A stretch of DNA of 64,000 nucleotides, from NCBI GenBank assembly GCA_905221605.1, contig CAJNDS010001569.1:431501-495500 (forward strand). The letters are read 5' to 3'. Under the pieces are notes generated by a model. The model saw only the letters and a program-made list of their open reading frames with translations. It made no database searches and was not told the origin of the DNA. The DNA comes from Symbiodinium natans. Taxonomy: Eukaryota; Sar; Dinophyceae; Suessiales; Symbiodiniaceae. Below, in pieces: positions 51,772 through 61,920 of the stretch. A program made the position numbers and the translations under genes. Numbering within the stretch: the first letter of the stretch is position 1; every line of letters starts with the position of its first letter.

Positions 51772-51905
51772 TATAGGGGTTTACGAAAGCAAGGGACCCC
51801 GAATATAGACCCAAAAACAGTAGGATTCCTTGATAATTAATAAGAACCCCCCATAAGGTACCCCTAAACCCTAAACCCTAAACGCTAATTTCGGAGACGA
51901 ACATA
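51772..51905. mobile_element. MITE family D, copy 4 with 3-unit telomeric insertion
   Basis: Same family; between AAGGTACCCCT and AATTTCGGA lie 21 extra bases (51866-51886): AAACCCT, AAACCCT, AAACGCT. Confidence 0.85.
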
Positions 51906-52284
51906 AGGCTCATGATTTCCAGGTTGCACTCCAACAACCCACATTAAGGTTTAGGGTTTAGGGTTTAGGCCCAGGCCCAAGCACCTCGAGCCCAGCATCC
52001 TTCAGACCTTATCCTCTATTCGCCTCGCTTGGGTTTGGGGTTTCGGGTTTCGGGTTTAGGGTTTAGGGTTTAGGGGTTTGTGAGGGGTTTTGGGCCTTGG
52101 GGTTTTGAAGGACGTACAGGTGGAAGGTTTGTAGGGTTTATGGCTTAGAAGGGCTTATAAGCTTTACAAGGGGGTCTGCGACCCTCAAACTCTTTCAACC
52201 CTGAACCGCTGATGTCGCACCGATTCAGGCCTCGTTTCAAGAGTACGTCGCCGTCGGCCTCATCGAGAGTTGTTGGGTTTCGGT

Positions 52285-52446
52285 GATGGCCCTTAATTAC
52301 TAATAACATTCCCTTATGGCCCCTCTGTAATTATACTATAATAATCCCCAAAAACCCGATTCTAATCATCAAGGCCTCTAAGCCCTAAACCCTAAACCGT
52401 AAACCCGAAACCCTAAACCCTATTCTAACTCACAAGGCCCCTAGAG
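52285..52446. mobile_element. MITE family F with duplicated end around telomeric repeats
   Basis: ATTCTAATCATCAAGGCCTCTA and ATTCTAACTCACAAGGCCCCTA flank CCCTAAA units at 52383-52420. Confidence 0.65.
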
Positions 52447-52737
52447 TACGGGGTGGGACACTTAAGTGCTGCGAGAAGCCGCACGCGTCGTCCGCGGGTG
52501 GCTCGATAGGGCCTCCGAACACTCAGGCGAGTTTAGGGTTTCGGGTTTAGGGTTTAGGGTTTCGGGTTTAGGGTCTCGGGTTTAGGGTTTAGAGTTTAGG
52601 GTTTAGGGGTACTTAAACCCAAAAAAGCTGCATGAAAAGGCCTGTTCCAAGCAGCAGCAAACAGCAGCCAAGCTTTGTGAAGGGCAGAGTTCGGTTCGAT
52701 GTGAAGGGTTGTGGGGGTTGTTCATGGTTACTACCAT

Positions 52738-52844
52738 TTGCTTAAGAACATTAAGAACCCCCCCCAAAAAAAAAAGAAAAGATAATAATCCCTATATTAC
52801 CCTTAATAAGGAAGGATATTTCATTTTCCGGGGTTCTTAAGCAA
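52738..52844. mobile_element. MITE family C, copy
   Basis: TTGCTTAAGAACATTAAGAA ... GGGGTTCTTAAGCAA; the left end has an 11-base duplication of TTAAGAAC. Confidence 0.85.
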
Positions 52845-52849
52845 TTAGT

Positions 52850-53362
52850 GTTAGCAGGTTAGCCTCTTTGGGGGGAAGAAAACGTAGGATTTGTATATGT
52901 CAATGTTGTAAAGTTGTCATCGTGTCGTTTTACAAAGGGGTTCGGGTCTTCCAGAACCCCAAGCCCTGAAATCCGAAAACCCTGATGCCGCCATCCCTTA
53001 AAGCTTCATGGCCTTCTTTCCCCCTTGAGGAAGAGAAGGACAGTGAGTTTAGGATTTAGGGTCTAGGGTTTAGGGTTTAGGGCTTTGGCCTTGGGATAGA
53101 CAACGGCTTCCTCGATTCCTGCGCGCACTTTATAGAAGTAGGTTCATGGGTTCCCTAAGTTTAGGGTTTAGGGTTTCGGGTTTAGGGTTTAGGGTTTAGG
53201 GTTTCGGGTTTATGGTTCCGGGGCCCTTAATACCCTTGAACCCTTAAACCCTCAAACCCTACAGGTTTCAGTAGGGTTTGGGGGCTGGTAGGATCAATCT
53301 TGAAGACTTATGGGGCTGTAGGAAATACTGTAGGTTTGGGGTTTAGGGTGTAGGGTTGTAGG
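52850..53362. other. Telomeric clusters, no confident gene
   Basis: TTTAGGG/TTTCGGG units at 53040-53080, 53160-53215 and 53335-53355, with unique sequence between. Confidence 0.6.
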
Positions 53363-53647
53363 TTGTCATGTCTTGGGGATGTAGGTAGGACAGGGCAAAC
53401 TTCAGACTCTACGCCTTCAAGTCCTGAAGTGTTCTCGGGCTCGAGCCATCAAGCCTCAGCCCATCTTCTCAAGAAGCGGGGGCGTCTCAGAGGCAGGGTG
53501 CGGGATGCTGGGTACTACAGGGGCCTAAAGACTTGGAGCAGGGTTTTGGGGGGGTATGATAGTATATCTATAAGGGGACCAGAAGGGAAAACGATTAGCA
53601 ATAAATCCGAGCCCCTAGATCCTAGAGAAGCACAGGGTGACTTTTGA
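53363..53647 (+). CDS. Open frame, Ser-rich, product unknown
   Basis: 94 codons without ATG at the start: GQTSDSTPSSPEVFSGSSHQ..., LLKKRGRLRGRVRDAGYYRG..., ending AQGDF-stop. It may be an exon with an acceptor near GGTAG 53384. Confidence 0.4.
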   Translation: MSCLGDVGRTGQTSDSTPSSPEVFSGSSHQASAHLLKKRGRLRGRVRDAGYYRGLKTWSRVLGGYDSISIRGPEGKTISNKSEPLDPREAQGDF

Positions 53648-53747
53648 AAGGAGGGGCGGCCGTACTCTGCGAGAAGCGCCCTCGCGGGTGCGGCTGAATC
53701 CGCAGGTGTTGTGGATGTGAGACAAGCTACAGAGCCCCTACGTAGGC

Positions 53748-53872
53748 GCCTGGGATGTTTTTTTAACCCTAAACCCTATAAACCCTAAACCTGAAACCCT
53801 AATTCCCCTGTTGGGTTGAAGGGGATCATACTTAGGAATCGGTTTTCAGAGGGTTTTAAGGGCCATCCTAGG
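53748..53872. mobile_element. MITE family E, copy with telomeric insertion
   Basis: GCCTGGGATG ... CCATCCTAGGC. About 36 bases of CCCTAAA-type sequence (53765-53800) sit after a T run. Confidence 0.75.
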
Positions 53873-54439
53873 CCCCCGCTTGAGGACCTGTTCTGCTGAA
53901 CGCCGTTGAACCTTCTACCCTAACTCAAGATTTCCTAAACCGTAAACCCGAAACCCTAAACCTTAAACCCTACACCTTAAGCAGAGATGGGGATGCTAAC
54001 GTGATTTAAGACATACACTCCGGAATTAAAAGGGTCACTGGGCCCAGTGGGTTGTGCACCGCTGATACTTCAATGCAATCTGAGGTCGAGTTACCGAGAA
54101 CCTTAGGGGGTTAGGGTTTAGGGTTTATAGGGTTTCTTCAGTAGCCCTTAATCCACTCTCCTCTAGCCTTGTTCACCGTATCACCCTATACACCTATGAA
54201 GTGCAAACCCCAAACTCTAATCCCTAAACCCTAAACCCCAAAACCCCAAACCCCAAACCCTAAACCCTAAACCCGAAACCCGAAACCCGAACCCCCCCCC
54301 CCCCCGGAATCAGCCTGCGAATCATTGCCTTGTGCGCACTTCTCCTCGGCCCGCACAATCGATTGTGAGCGGCTCGGCCCCTTCTTTGAGAGCAGGGTTT
54401 AGGGTTTGGCGTTTTGGGGCTTGTTGGATTTGTAGGGTT

Positions 54440-54510
54440 TGTAGGGTTTAGGGTTCCTAAACCCTAAACCCTAAACCCTAAACCCTAAACCCTAAACCCT
54501 AGGGTTTAAG
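54440..54510. repeat. Telomeric fold-back
   Basis: GGGTTTAGGGTTCC runs straight into CCTAAACCC units (54456-54500), which end CCCTAGGGTTTA. Confidence 0.9.
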
Positions 54511-54680
54511 GTTTGCGGCTTCTTGGGGTTTTGGCTTAGGACTTAGGGCTTCATGGTTGAGGGGTTAAGGTCTTGAGGTTGCAGGTCGGCACGCGCACAG
54601 CTGGGAAGCTCCTAGTATCGTAATATAGGGTTTAGGGTTTAGGGTTTAGGGCTTAGGGCTTAGGGCTTAGGGTTTAGGTT

Positions 54681-54795
54681 TAGGGGCTTGAATAAGTAGG
54701 ATAGGGTTTTTGGGCGTTTTTGGGGTTCTTGCAGTATTTTTGTGGTGACCATCAGGGGATACTGTTATTGATTCTTCCGACCCTATACTACACAG
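54681..54795. mobile_element. MITE family F, copy
   Basis: GAATAAGTAGGATAGGGTTTTTGGG and GATTCTTCCGACCCTATA are shared with 58130-58235. A small exon-like run (TACACAG|YNHARAPSERWWLKL) follows. Confidence 0.55.
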
Positions 54796-55020
54796 TACAA
54801 CCATGCAAGAGCTCCGAGTGAGCGATGGTGGCTGAAACTCTGAGACCCTCACACCTTCAAGAAACCCCAATGCCAAAAACAAACCTAATCCGTCTAAAAC
54901 GGCTCTAACTAAGCCCTCGCCTCTAACCATCTAAAACCCTCAAAAAACCCTCGAAAAACCCTCTAAACCCCATGAACCCTTTTAAACCCTCAAAAAACCC
55001 TAGAAAACCGCTAACCCCAG

Positions 55021-55060
55021 CTCGTGGGCCCAGCGGCCGCATGGACGGAGTCCTGACGAG
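55021..55060 (+). CDS. Putative short exon
   Basis: The acceptor GCTAACCCCAG is followed by SWAQRPHGRSPDE and the donor GAG|GTGAGG. Confidence 0.45.
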
Positions 55061-55548
55061 GTGAGGTGGGCGCATGCAGACGCCTGCAGCCTGCCAACGG
55101 AGTAATGTTGCGGGAGGGTGAAGGGTTTAGGATTTAGGGTTTAGGGTTCAGAGTTGAGGGTTACCTTTGTTAACATTACGGCTGGTAGGGTTTTTAGGGG
55201 TGTACAGGTTTTGGGGTTTAGGGCTTAGGGATGCGGGCTGTCTGTTCAGAGGCTGCAGAGAATCCAGCGAAGCGCCGGCCGAGAAGCCTTTGCTGTATGG
55301 CCGGCGGCTTCGCACGCGAGCGTGCCCCTGATTTTCGGAAGGCTTCTGGAACAGGCATGCTTTTCTACTGCAAAATAACCAACCCTAAAACCCTAAACCA
55401 TAAACTCTAAGTTCTAAACCCCAACCCGAAACGCCGCAACAAGAGGCTGGAAGGCCTGGGACGAGTTGGAACCCAACAGGCTAGCCTTGGGCTTGAAGGT
55501 TTCGAGGCAGAAGAGACGTTCTTGACAGCTCAGGAAAGGGTTGAAGCT

Positions 55549-55650
55549 TTTGGGATGTTCCCGCTTATACTAACAGTCCTTAATAGGGATTATAGTACCC
55601 CGGATTATAATCCCTGTGAGGTCTGTTAGTATAAGGGGAAACATCCAAAA
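55549..55650. mobile_element. MITE family B, copy
   Basis: TTTTGGGATGTTCCCGCTTA ... TAAGGGGAAACATCCAAAA; arms continue TACTAACAG / CTGTTAGTA. Confidence 0.9.
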
Positions 55651-55813
55651 TTGAGGATTTGGGGGGTTCAGGCTTGTGGGTTTCGTGGGCGCGCATGTAC
55701 CGTGGCAGAGCTATGGGGGCTGGTTTACGGTAGGGTACCATGATAGAGTTTAGGGTTTAGGGCTCCAGTTCCCAGTTCCTCCAGGTATAAGCCCATACTG
55801 CTGCCAAGTACAG

Positions 55814-55940
55814 TATGAAGCTTCAAGTGACAGAGCCCGCTAGATGTCCAGATGCGATCCGGGGGGCGCGGGCCGTCCACGGCAATAAGCCAGGGTTGAC
55901 CGCAAGTGGAGGTGGATTGCCTGTTCCGTTTGAGGTTCAG
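55814..55940 (+). CDS. Putative 42-codon exon with consensus donor
   Basis: The acceptor GCCAAGTACAG is followed by MKLQVTEPARCPDAIRGARA..., SGGGLPVPFEVQ, and the donor CAG|GTACGT. The minus strand is also open from a CACAG acceptor, but the plus donor is better. Confidence 0.5.
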
Positions 55941-55999
55941 GTACGTGTCCATGAGAGCTTTCACAGGGGTGTCTGAAATCTGTGAAGTGTTAGCAGGTA

Positions 56000-56072
56000 A
56001 CCCTAAACCCTAAACCCTAAACCCTAAACCCTAAACCCTAAACCCTAAACCCTAAACCCTAAACCCTAAACC
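56000..56072 (-). repeat. (CCCTAAA)10 array
   Basis: Perfect units. Confidence 0.95.
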
Positions 56073-56169
56073 CAGGCAACAAGCTCGCACGAGGGAGACG
56101 CACACCTTCTTGCACTGCTGGGCCCTCAACCCTCAACCCAATCGGAAATCCTACACAGCAGATCGTGGT

Positions 56170-56373
56170 TCAGGGTTTAGGGTTTAGGGTTTAGGGTTCA
56201 GGGTTCAGGGTTTAAGGCTAGGGTTTAGGGTTTAGGGTTTAGGGTTTAGGGTTTAGGGTTTAGGGTTTAGGGTTTAGGGTTTAGGGTTCAGGGTTTAGGG
56301 TTTAGGGTTTAGGGTTTAGGGTTTAGGGTTTAGGGTTTAGGGTTTAGGGTTTAGGGTTTAGGGTTTAGGGTTT
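56170..56373 (+). repeat. (TTTAGGG)26 array
   Basis: Canonical with a few TTCAGGG units; faces the C-strand array 100 bases to its left. Confidence 0.95.
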
Positions 56374-56875
56374 CCCTGTTCAGGGTTTCCCCTCCCTCGT
56401 TGGGGTCGCTTCCATGTTCCCGTTCACTTCCCAGGTAACCGGGAACCTATTCTTTAGACATGTTTAGGCTGGCGACTTGGGCTTGCGGGTGCTACTATCT
56501 ATTTAGGGCTTATGGGGTGGGGGGTGTGGGGGGGGGATGAATCTGAAACAGCCGATCTGCCGAAACTTGGGCCAACCCTCGCCAGAGTCTTGCTCACATC
56601 AACTGTGAAAGTCAATGACTGACAGCAAAGGGCCATCATGCCAGTTGCAGCGACCGCAAAAGATGCCAGCTGACAAAGTTCGGGCCCCGAGGTTTTCAGG
56701 TTCCCCTAAACCCTGAACTCCAAACCCGGAACCGCACTTGAGTCTGGGGTTTGCACTGCCATTTTCAATGGGGGGTTTAGGGTTTATGATTTATGCCTTG
56801 GGGTTTAGGATGTATGCTTCAGGCTATTGCCTTAGCAAGGGAAAACCTCCTCACAATCTCGAGCTTTCTGCCTAG

Positions 56876-57067
56876 TTGTCCCAATTCAACCGTTTTGCGC
56901 ACTTTTTGGGTCTGGGTTGGGCTCTCCTCAATGTAGAGCTGAGGAAGGATCTTGTCAGTGTAGGGTTTGGTCATCCCGATTCCCTTTAGCCGCGTTGTGG
57001 TCCCTTCTTGAATCCCCTTGTTATAACACGGAACAGTCGGGGTGCTCCTATAGCAAGCAGCAAGGGG
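56876..57067 (+). CDS. Two putative exons separated by a 32-bp intron
   Basis: 56876-56957 (acceptor GAGCTTTCTGCCTAG; LSQFNRFAHFLGLGWALLNV...) and 56990-57067 (acceptor CGATTCCCTTTAG; ALWSLLESPCYNTEQSGCSY...) join in phase if GTGTAGGGTTTGG...CCCTTTAG is removed; unspliced, the frame stops at that TAG. A 106-codon minus frame (56819-57139) is the competing reading. Confidence 0.4.
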
Positions 57068-57177
57068 GTACATGAATTGAAGAAGCGGCAATTCTGAGTT
57101 TCGGGTTCTGAAGTATACCAGGCGGCCCTGAGATGCCAAAAAGGGCTGAGGATGTTAGGGCTCAAGGGCTAAGTTTC

Positions 57178-57245
57178 CCCCCCCCCCCGCCCCACCACCT
57201 GCCGCTCACTCTCTCTCTCTCTCTCTCTCTCTCCCTCCCTCCGTT
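57178..57245. repeat. Poly-C and (CT)n microsatellite
   Basis: C10 at 57178, then (CT)14 and (CCCT)n. Confidence 0.95.
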
Positions 57246-57360
57246 CCCTACGCACGCGCCCCCGCACATGTCTGATTTCTGGCAATGGCCTTGCCGGCCT
57301 GAAACAGAAAGATGCTGTAGAACCTCCTCCCTCGGCCGCCTTGCAGTTAGTAATGTTGAG

Positions 57361-57469
57361 ATATGGGTGGTTGTCAAAATAATTTTCCCTTTTCGGATCC
57401 CTATTACAATACGGCACCTGATATGTAGGGTACTCCAAAAGGGGTCATAATTTTGACAGCCACCCATAT
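57361..57469. mobile_element. MITE-like element J with long inverted ends
   Basis: ATATGGGTGGTTGTCAAAAT / ATTTTGACAGCCACCCATAT, about 33-bp imperfect arms, 109 bp in total. Confidence 0.9.
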
Positions 57470-57927
57470 GGTGCTTTCCCAATGACAAGGGTGCCTGTTT
57501 TGGGTGTTCCTGTAGAAAGGATGAGATCATTGAAGGGCATCCCGATTTGTCAAATCTCCATGTGTTCTTGAGTTCGTAAATTTGTGCGGTTAAAAACCAT
57601 CTTTTGCTCAAGCAGATAATTTTTTGAAGTAGCATATCACGCATACTGCTTGTTTGGACGTGCTCATGAACCCCACCCTCAAGCCTAAACCCTAAACTTT
57701 TACGCCAGGCCCGTTTAGCCCTACCTGACATCCCAACAGACCTAGAGCTTGAGAGCCTGAAGCTTCTGTTCGTTTTACTTGAAGCCCCAAGGCTGCAGTT
57801 GTAGGGTTTCCAAGGGCAGACCTACAGCGGTATCCCCAAACCCTAAACGCCAAACCCTAAATTTCCCTAAATCCTAAACCTTAAGCCCCAAGGCCCTAAC
57901 CCTAAACCCTAAACCCTGAAGCCTTAG

Positions 57928-58008
57928 ACACGAACTCCGGCTCCATGCGGCGATGGGGACGCGCCTCGGGCGTCGCGCGTGAGGGGGCTGCCCAAGCTGG
58001 CTGCCCCG
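57928..58008 (+). CDS. Putative exon with consensus donor
   Basis: The acceptor GAAGCCTTAG after C-strand units is followed by TNSGSMRRWGRASGVAREGA... and CCCG|GTAAGA. Confidence 0.5.
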
Positions 58009-58030
58009 GTAAGATCCTCAAGTGCAGTGT

Positions 58031-58250
58031 AGGGGCCTTAATAGGTTTAGGGTTTAAGGTTTGCCTGAATAGTTAGAATAGGGTTTAGGGTTTAAGGGTT
58101 AAGGGTTTAGGGTTTAGGGTGTAGGGTTTAGGGGCCTTAAGAATTAGAATAGGGTTTTGGGGGTCATTATAGTACATTGATATTTATACAGGTGCCATAT
58201 GGGAGTACTATTCGTCATTCTTCCGACCCTATTATAAGGCTTGGGCCCAA
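58031..58250. mobile_element. MITE family F with duplicated end around telomeric repeats
   Basis: AGGGGCCTTA ... AGTTAGAATAGGGTTT occurs before, and AGGGGCCTTAAGAATTAGAA after, TTTAGGG units (58081-58130). Opposite orientation to 52285-52446, same arrangement. Confidence 0.65.
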
Positions 58251-58551
58251 ACCGTAGAACTGTTTTGAGAGGTGCTACTGCCGCCGCGGTGCCCCTGGCC
58301 AATACATCGCCTGCCCCCGCAGCGAGCAGATTCGAGCACTCGGAGGTTCATGGGCTAAGGGTTCATGATCCGACATGAAGCAGGGTTTATATTGCTGTTT
58401 TTGGTGAGTGTATAGAAGGTTCCTTTTTGATATTGGTGAGTGTATATCCCGGGTGTCCTTTTGGGGATACAAGAAACTAGAAACCCTACTTCACATGAAG
58501 CTTCAAGGATCTTCGCCTCGACGTTGCCTAGGCAATAAGCTCGGCCCACAG

Positions 58552-58653
58552 TATCTATGAGCAGCTTGCCGACACATCTGCGCAGACGCGCTTCCCAGAC
58601 CCACGCCCTCAGTCGTGTCTGGGCCATTTCGATCCTGAATCCAAATCCTCGCA
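58552..58653 (+). CDS. Putative exon, product unknown
   Basis: The acceptor CTCGGCCCACAG is followed by IYEQLADTSAQTRFPDPRPQ..., PESKSS, and the donor GCA|GTCCTA. A further island (SAEDDWLPAAPCTEIPINPQ) follows an AAG acceptor near 58700 with a GTTTCG donor. Minus frames are open too. Confidence 0.45.
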
Positions 58654-59006
58654 GTCCTAGTTGCCTTGAGTAGCCCGAAACCCCCAAAGCCTTCAAACTG
58701 AAGTCGGCGGAGGATGATTGGCTTCCTGCAGCGCCATGCACGGAAATTCCGATCAACCCTCAAGTTTCGCTGAGCTCCTTGGCAGCGTTGGCTGAAACAG
58801 AGGGTCTCCAACTCCTATAGTCTTACTATTGGCCTCCCCCCCCCCAAAAAAAAAAAACGGAACAGGAAAAAGAATAGAATGCGCACGGCTCACTCTGGTT
58901 CTTGGATGTAGAGGTTTCAGGATTTACGGTTTAGAGTTTTGGGTTTAGGTAGGGCGTACAGGCCCTACCTCGAGACTCGAGTTTTGCTCTCAGGCTTTGA
59001 CATCAA

Positions 59007-59117
59007 ATGGAGGTTTCCGAAATTCGGGGGGTTACCTTATTGGGGGTCTTATGATAAGGGGCTCCTACTTTGGGCTCTTTATCAGGGGTCCCTTATTGTC
59101 GTTAACGTAAACCCCCA
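59007..59117. mobile_element. MITE family D, reverse orientation
   Basis: ATGGAGGTTTCCGAAATTCG ... GTAAACCCCCAT; TTACCTTATTGGGGG is the family core reversed. A truncated sibling at 59297-59397 ends in telomeric units. Confidence 0.75.
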
Positions 59118-59399
59118 TATGTAGCTACTGCTGCCCTAAATGAAACGCCAGGTTTCTGCGCCAACGTCCGCCGCGGGCTTCGTGTGGCTGCGCCCCCGAA
59201 AAGGCGGATTTTCATGCTGATAGCGAGTTGCATATCCCGACCCAGAAGAAGACCTATCTATAGTAGCTACGTTGGGGCGCAAGCCATCTAATCCCTATCT
59301 GGGGTTTACCATATTGGGGTACCTTAACTGGGGTTCCTATTATCAGGGAATCCTACTATTTGGGGTCTATATAACGGGACCCTCAGTGCGAAACCCTGT

Positions 59400-60120
59400 T
59401 CCCTAAACCCTAAACCCTGTACCCTAAACCCTAAACCCATGAACCTCCTGGTCGGCATAGACCTCCCGAATGTTTGGGTTCAGGGGCCGACCCAGCCCCG
59501 AGGCGCTGCAGCACTGGAGAAGGGCTGAGGGTGTAGGGATTAGGGTTTAGGGTTTAGGGTTTAGGGTTTGGGGTTTGGGGTTTGGGGTTTAGGGTTTTAG
59601 GGTTTAGGGTTTCTGGCGCGAAAGTTGCGGGTGCTTAGGCTTAGGGTTGCAAGGGTGCTTCTTTTTTTAGTGGGATCATCGGCCTTATCGGGGTTGCAGT
59701 ATTTTCCTGGCTTATAAGGTTTCTAGGGTTTAGCTTAGGGCATAGGGAGGGTTCAGGGTAATTTCTTTACGTAGGGTTTCCCTAAACCCTAAACCCTAAA
59801 CCCTAAACCCTAAACCCTAAACCTTAACCCTCAGACCGCACGTTGTCCCTAAATCCTCAAACCTGAACCTTGAATCCCCACAGCACCGAAATCCTAACCC
59901 CGAAACCAAACCCCAAACCCTAAACCCTAAACCCCAAATCCAAACCTAGACCCTGCCCCCAAAGCCAAATTATGAACCCTGAATCATCAAACCCCCCAAA
60001 ATAGCAAACCCTGGAACCGTAAATCCTAAACCCTAAACCCCCTAAACCCCCTAAACCCCCTAAACCCCCTAAACCCCCTAAACCCCCTAAACCCCCTAAA
60101 CCCCCTAAACCCCCTAAACC
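59400..60120. repeat. Telomeric clusters including (CCCCCTAAA)10
   Basis: Mixed TTTAGGG/TTTGGGG (59530-59610) and CCCTAAA (59775-59830) clusters, then a homogeneous 9-bp variant array at 60036-60120. No exon was fixed. Confidence 0.85.
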
Positions 60121-60469
60121 CCAAACCCTGTAGCCCCTGAGACCTCAACTCTTTTGGTGCGAAGGCGGCCGGTGGCCGCCGCTCGCGCTGGAAGCCCACC
60201 CGGTGCCAGCGTGCTCCTGGGATGACCGGATGAAGGGTTTAGGGTTTGGGGTTTGGGGTTTAGGGTTCAGGGTTGAGGGGACCTTCGGTGCTTTCCTATA
60301 CTTAAGTTAGGTTACGAGCACCCTTAAGGACAGAAGTTCTAGGGTTCGGCATGTGAAGCCCCATACTTCAAAAGTCTCGCCAAGTCATTCTTAACACTTA
60401 GGGTTCTGTGGTTGGCTTGCCTAGTTTCCTGGTAACGATTAAAAGTCTACAGAAAGTTAAAACAGAGCC

Positions 60470-60710
60470 CTTTTGAAAAGTCCTCTTGACAACCTTTGAG
60501 TCTAACAAAGTCCTCAAAAAGTCCTCATGAGAGTCGTAAGCAAAGCCTGGACAAAATCTTGGAAAAGTCTAAGCTAAGTCTCCCCCTGGAGACTCTGCCC
60601 GAGACTTCTTCTAGACTTCTTCAGATTTTTCTAGACTTTTCCCAAGCAAAGTCTAAAACATGTCCAGAAAGTTTAGAAAAAGTCTGAAACAAAGTCTAGA
60701 AAAAGCCTCG
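60470..60710 (+). other. AAAGTCT-rich unique sequence
   Basis: Repeated AAAGTC(T/C) motifs give a stop-poor frame (60496-60687). It looks like a degenerate short tandem or Lys/Ser-rich frame; no gene is called. Confidence 0.4.
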
Positions 60711-60924
60711 GGCCCAGCTGTCAGTGGTGCTGTAGAAAGTCGCTCTCATGATCCCGGCACCCTAGATTCCTAAACCTTAAACTCCTAAACCCGTAACTCC
60801 TAAACCCCAAACTCCTCTACCCGAAGCTCCCAAACCCTAAACTCCTAAACCCTAAACCCCAAACTCCTAAAACTTAAACCCATAAGCCCTGAACCCCAGC
60901 TTGTAGGATGCGAGCTCGTGGCAG

Positions 60925-60988
60925 CTCCCAGGCTCGTGTGGCTTCGACCCTTTGACCTTCGACTTCACGACCAGCCATCCAGCAGAGA
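60925..60988 (+). CDS. Putative exon with telomeric donor
   Basis: The acceptor GCTCGTGGCAG is followed by PRLVWLRPFDLRLHDQPSSR and GA|GTAGGGTTTAGGG. Confidence 0.5.
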
Positions 60989-60989
60989 G

Positions 60990-61065
60990 TAGGGTTTAGG
61001 GTTTAGGGTTTAGGGTTTAGGGTTTAGGGTTTAGGGTTTAGGGTTTAGGGTTTAGGGTTTAAGGA
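60990..61065 (+). repeat. (TTTAGGG)10 array
   Basis: Begins two bases into the putative intron. Confidence 0.95.
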
Positions 61066-61833
61066 TTTTTTGGGTTTAGGGTGCAGGGTCTAGTGTGCAG
61101 TGTGTTTAGGGTTTAGGGTGTAGGGTGCTTAGGGTTTAGGAGGGGCCAAGCCCCTAACGAACTTTAGGAATGTAGATGTGCCTTAGCTCCAACCCCCAAC
61201 CTGAACCCATAAACCTCAGCCCGAAAACATGCCGGAGAGTTCAGCGGTTAGAGTGTTAGGGTTCGGGGTCAACAGGGCACAGGTTTGAAGCTTACAAGGT
61301 TTGGAGTTATCATAGGGTTCCAGCGTATTATAGGGGTTAGGGCTTAGGCCTGGGGTCTAACGAGTCTAACGATGTTTTCGAACATCAGGTTCAAGGTTGG
61401 AGGCACGTTATTCTCGTACTTTGGCTTTGCCATGGCAAGGAGAGTTTGAAGGGTTTTCGGGGTGTAGAGTTTAAGGACCCTAAGCCCGAAACTTGAAACC
61501 CCTAAAGCCAATTCTAAGCATCTCCGGGCTCAAGCTGCTCGGCGGCAGAACTAACAAAAAAGTACACAAAATCTGTCGACAAACCGATTAATAGAGACTC
61601 CAGGTATCTCCTGGCCGAGTAAAGGTCCAAAGCACTTTTGCAGTCAAATTTCCTTCGGAGTCAAGACCCTAACGCCCCCAACGCTAAACCCTAAACCCTG
61701 AAGGGTTTAGGGTTTAGGGTAGTTTAGGGTCTAGGGTTTAGGGTTTAGGGTTACCCTAAATTGTACGAAGCCCCTAAGCCCTAAACAACCAACCTTAAAG
61801 CCCTTGGCCCTACCTGACCTTCCCGCAACCCAG

Positions 61834-61902
61834 AGGCCGGCTTTGTGGCACGCTGCTCAGAGCCGCAAAGCCGTTGCTAGATCCAACGAAGTGCGGAGGA
61901 AG
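61834..61902 (+). CDS. Putative exon with telomeric donor
   Basis: The acceptor CCTTCCCGCAACCCAG is followed by 23 codons (RPALWHAAQSRKAVARSNEV...) and AAG|GTTTACGGGTTTAGGG, phase 0 at both ends. Confidence 0.55.
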
Positions 61903-61920
61903 GTTTACGGGTTTAGGGTT

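Noticed and set aside
54667-54930. 87-codon minus-strand frame
   Set aside because: Half of it is MITE family F sequence and the end is translated telomeric repeat (LNPKP/PKPKP-type tail), so it is not supported as a gene.
57162-57731. 189-codon minus-strand frame
   Set aside because: It spans MITE J, a (CT)n microsatellite and poly-C. Only the part near 57490-57700 looks protein-like, and no splice borders could be fixed.
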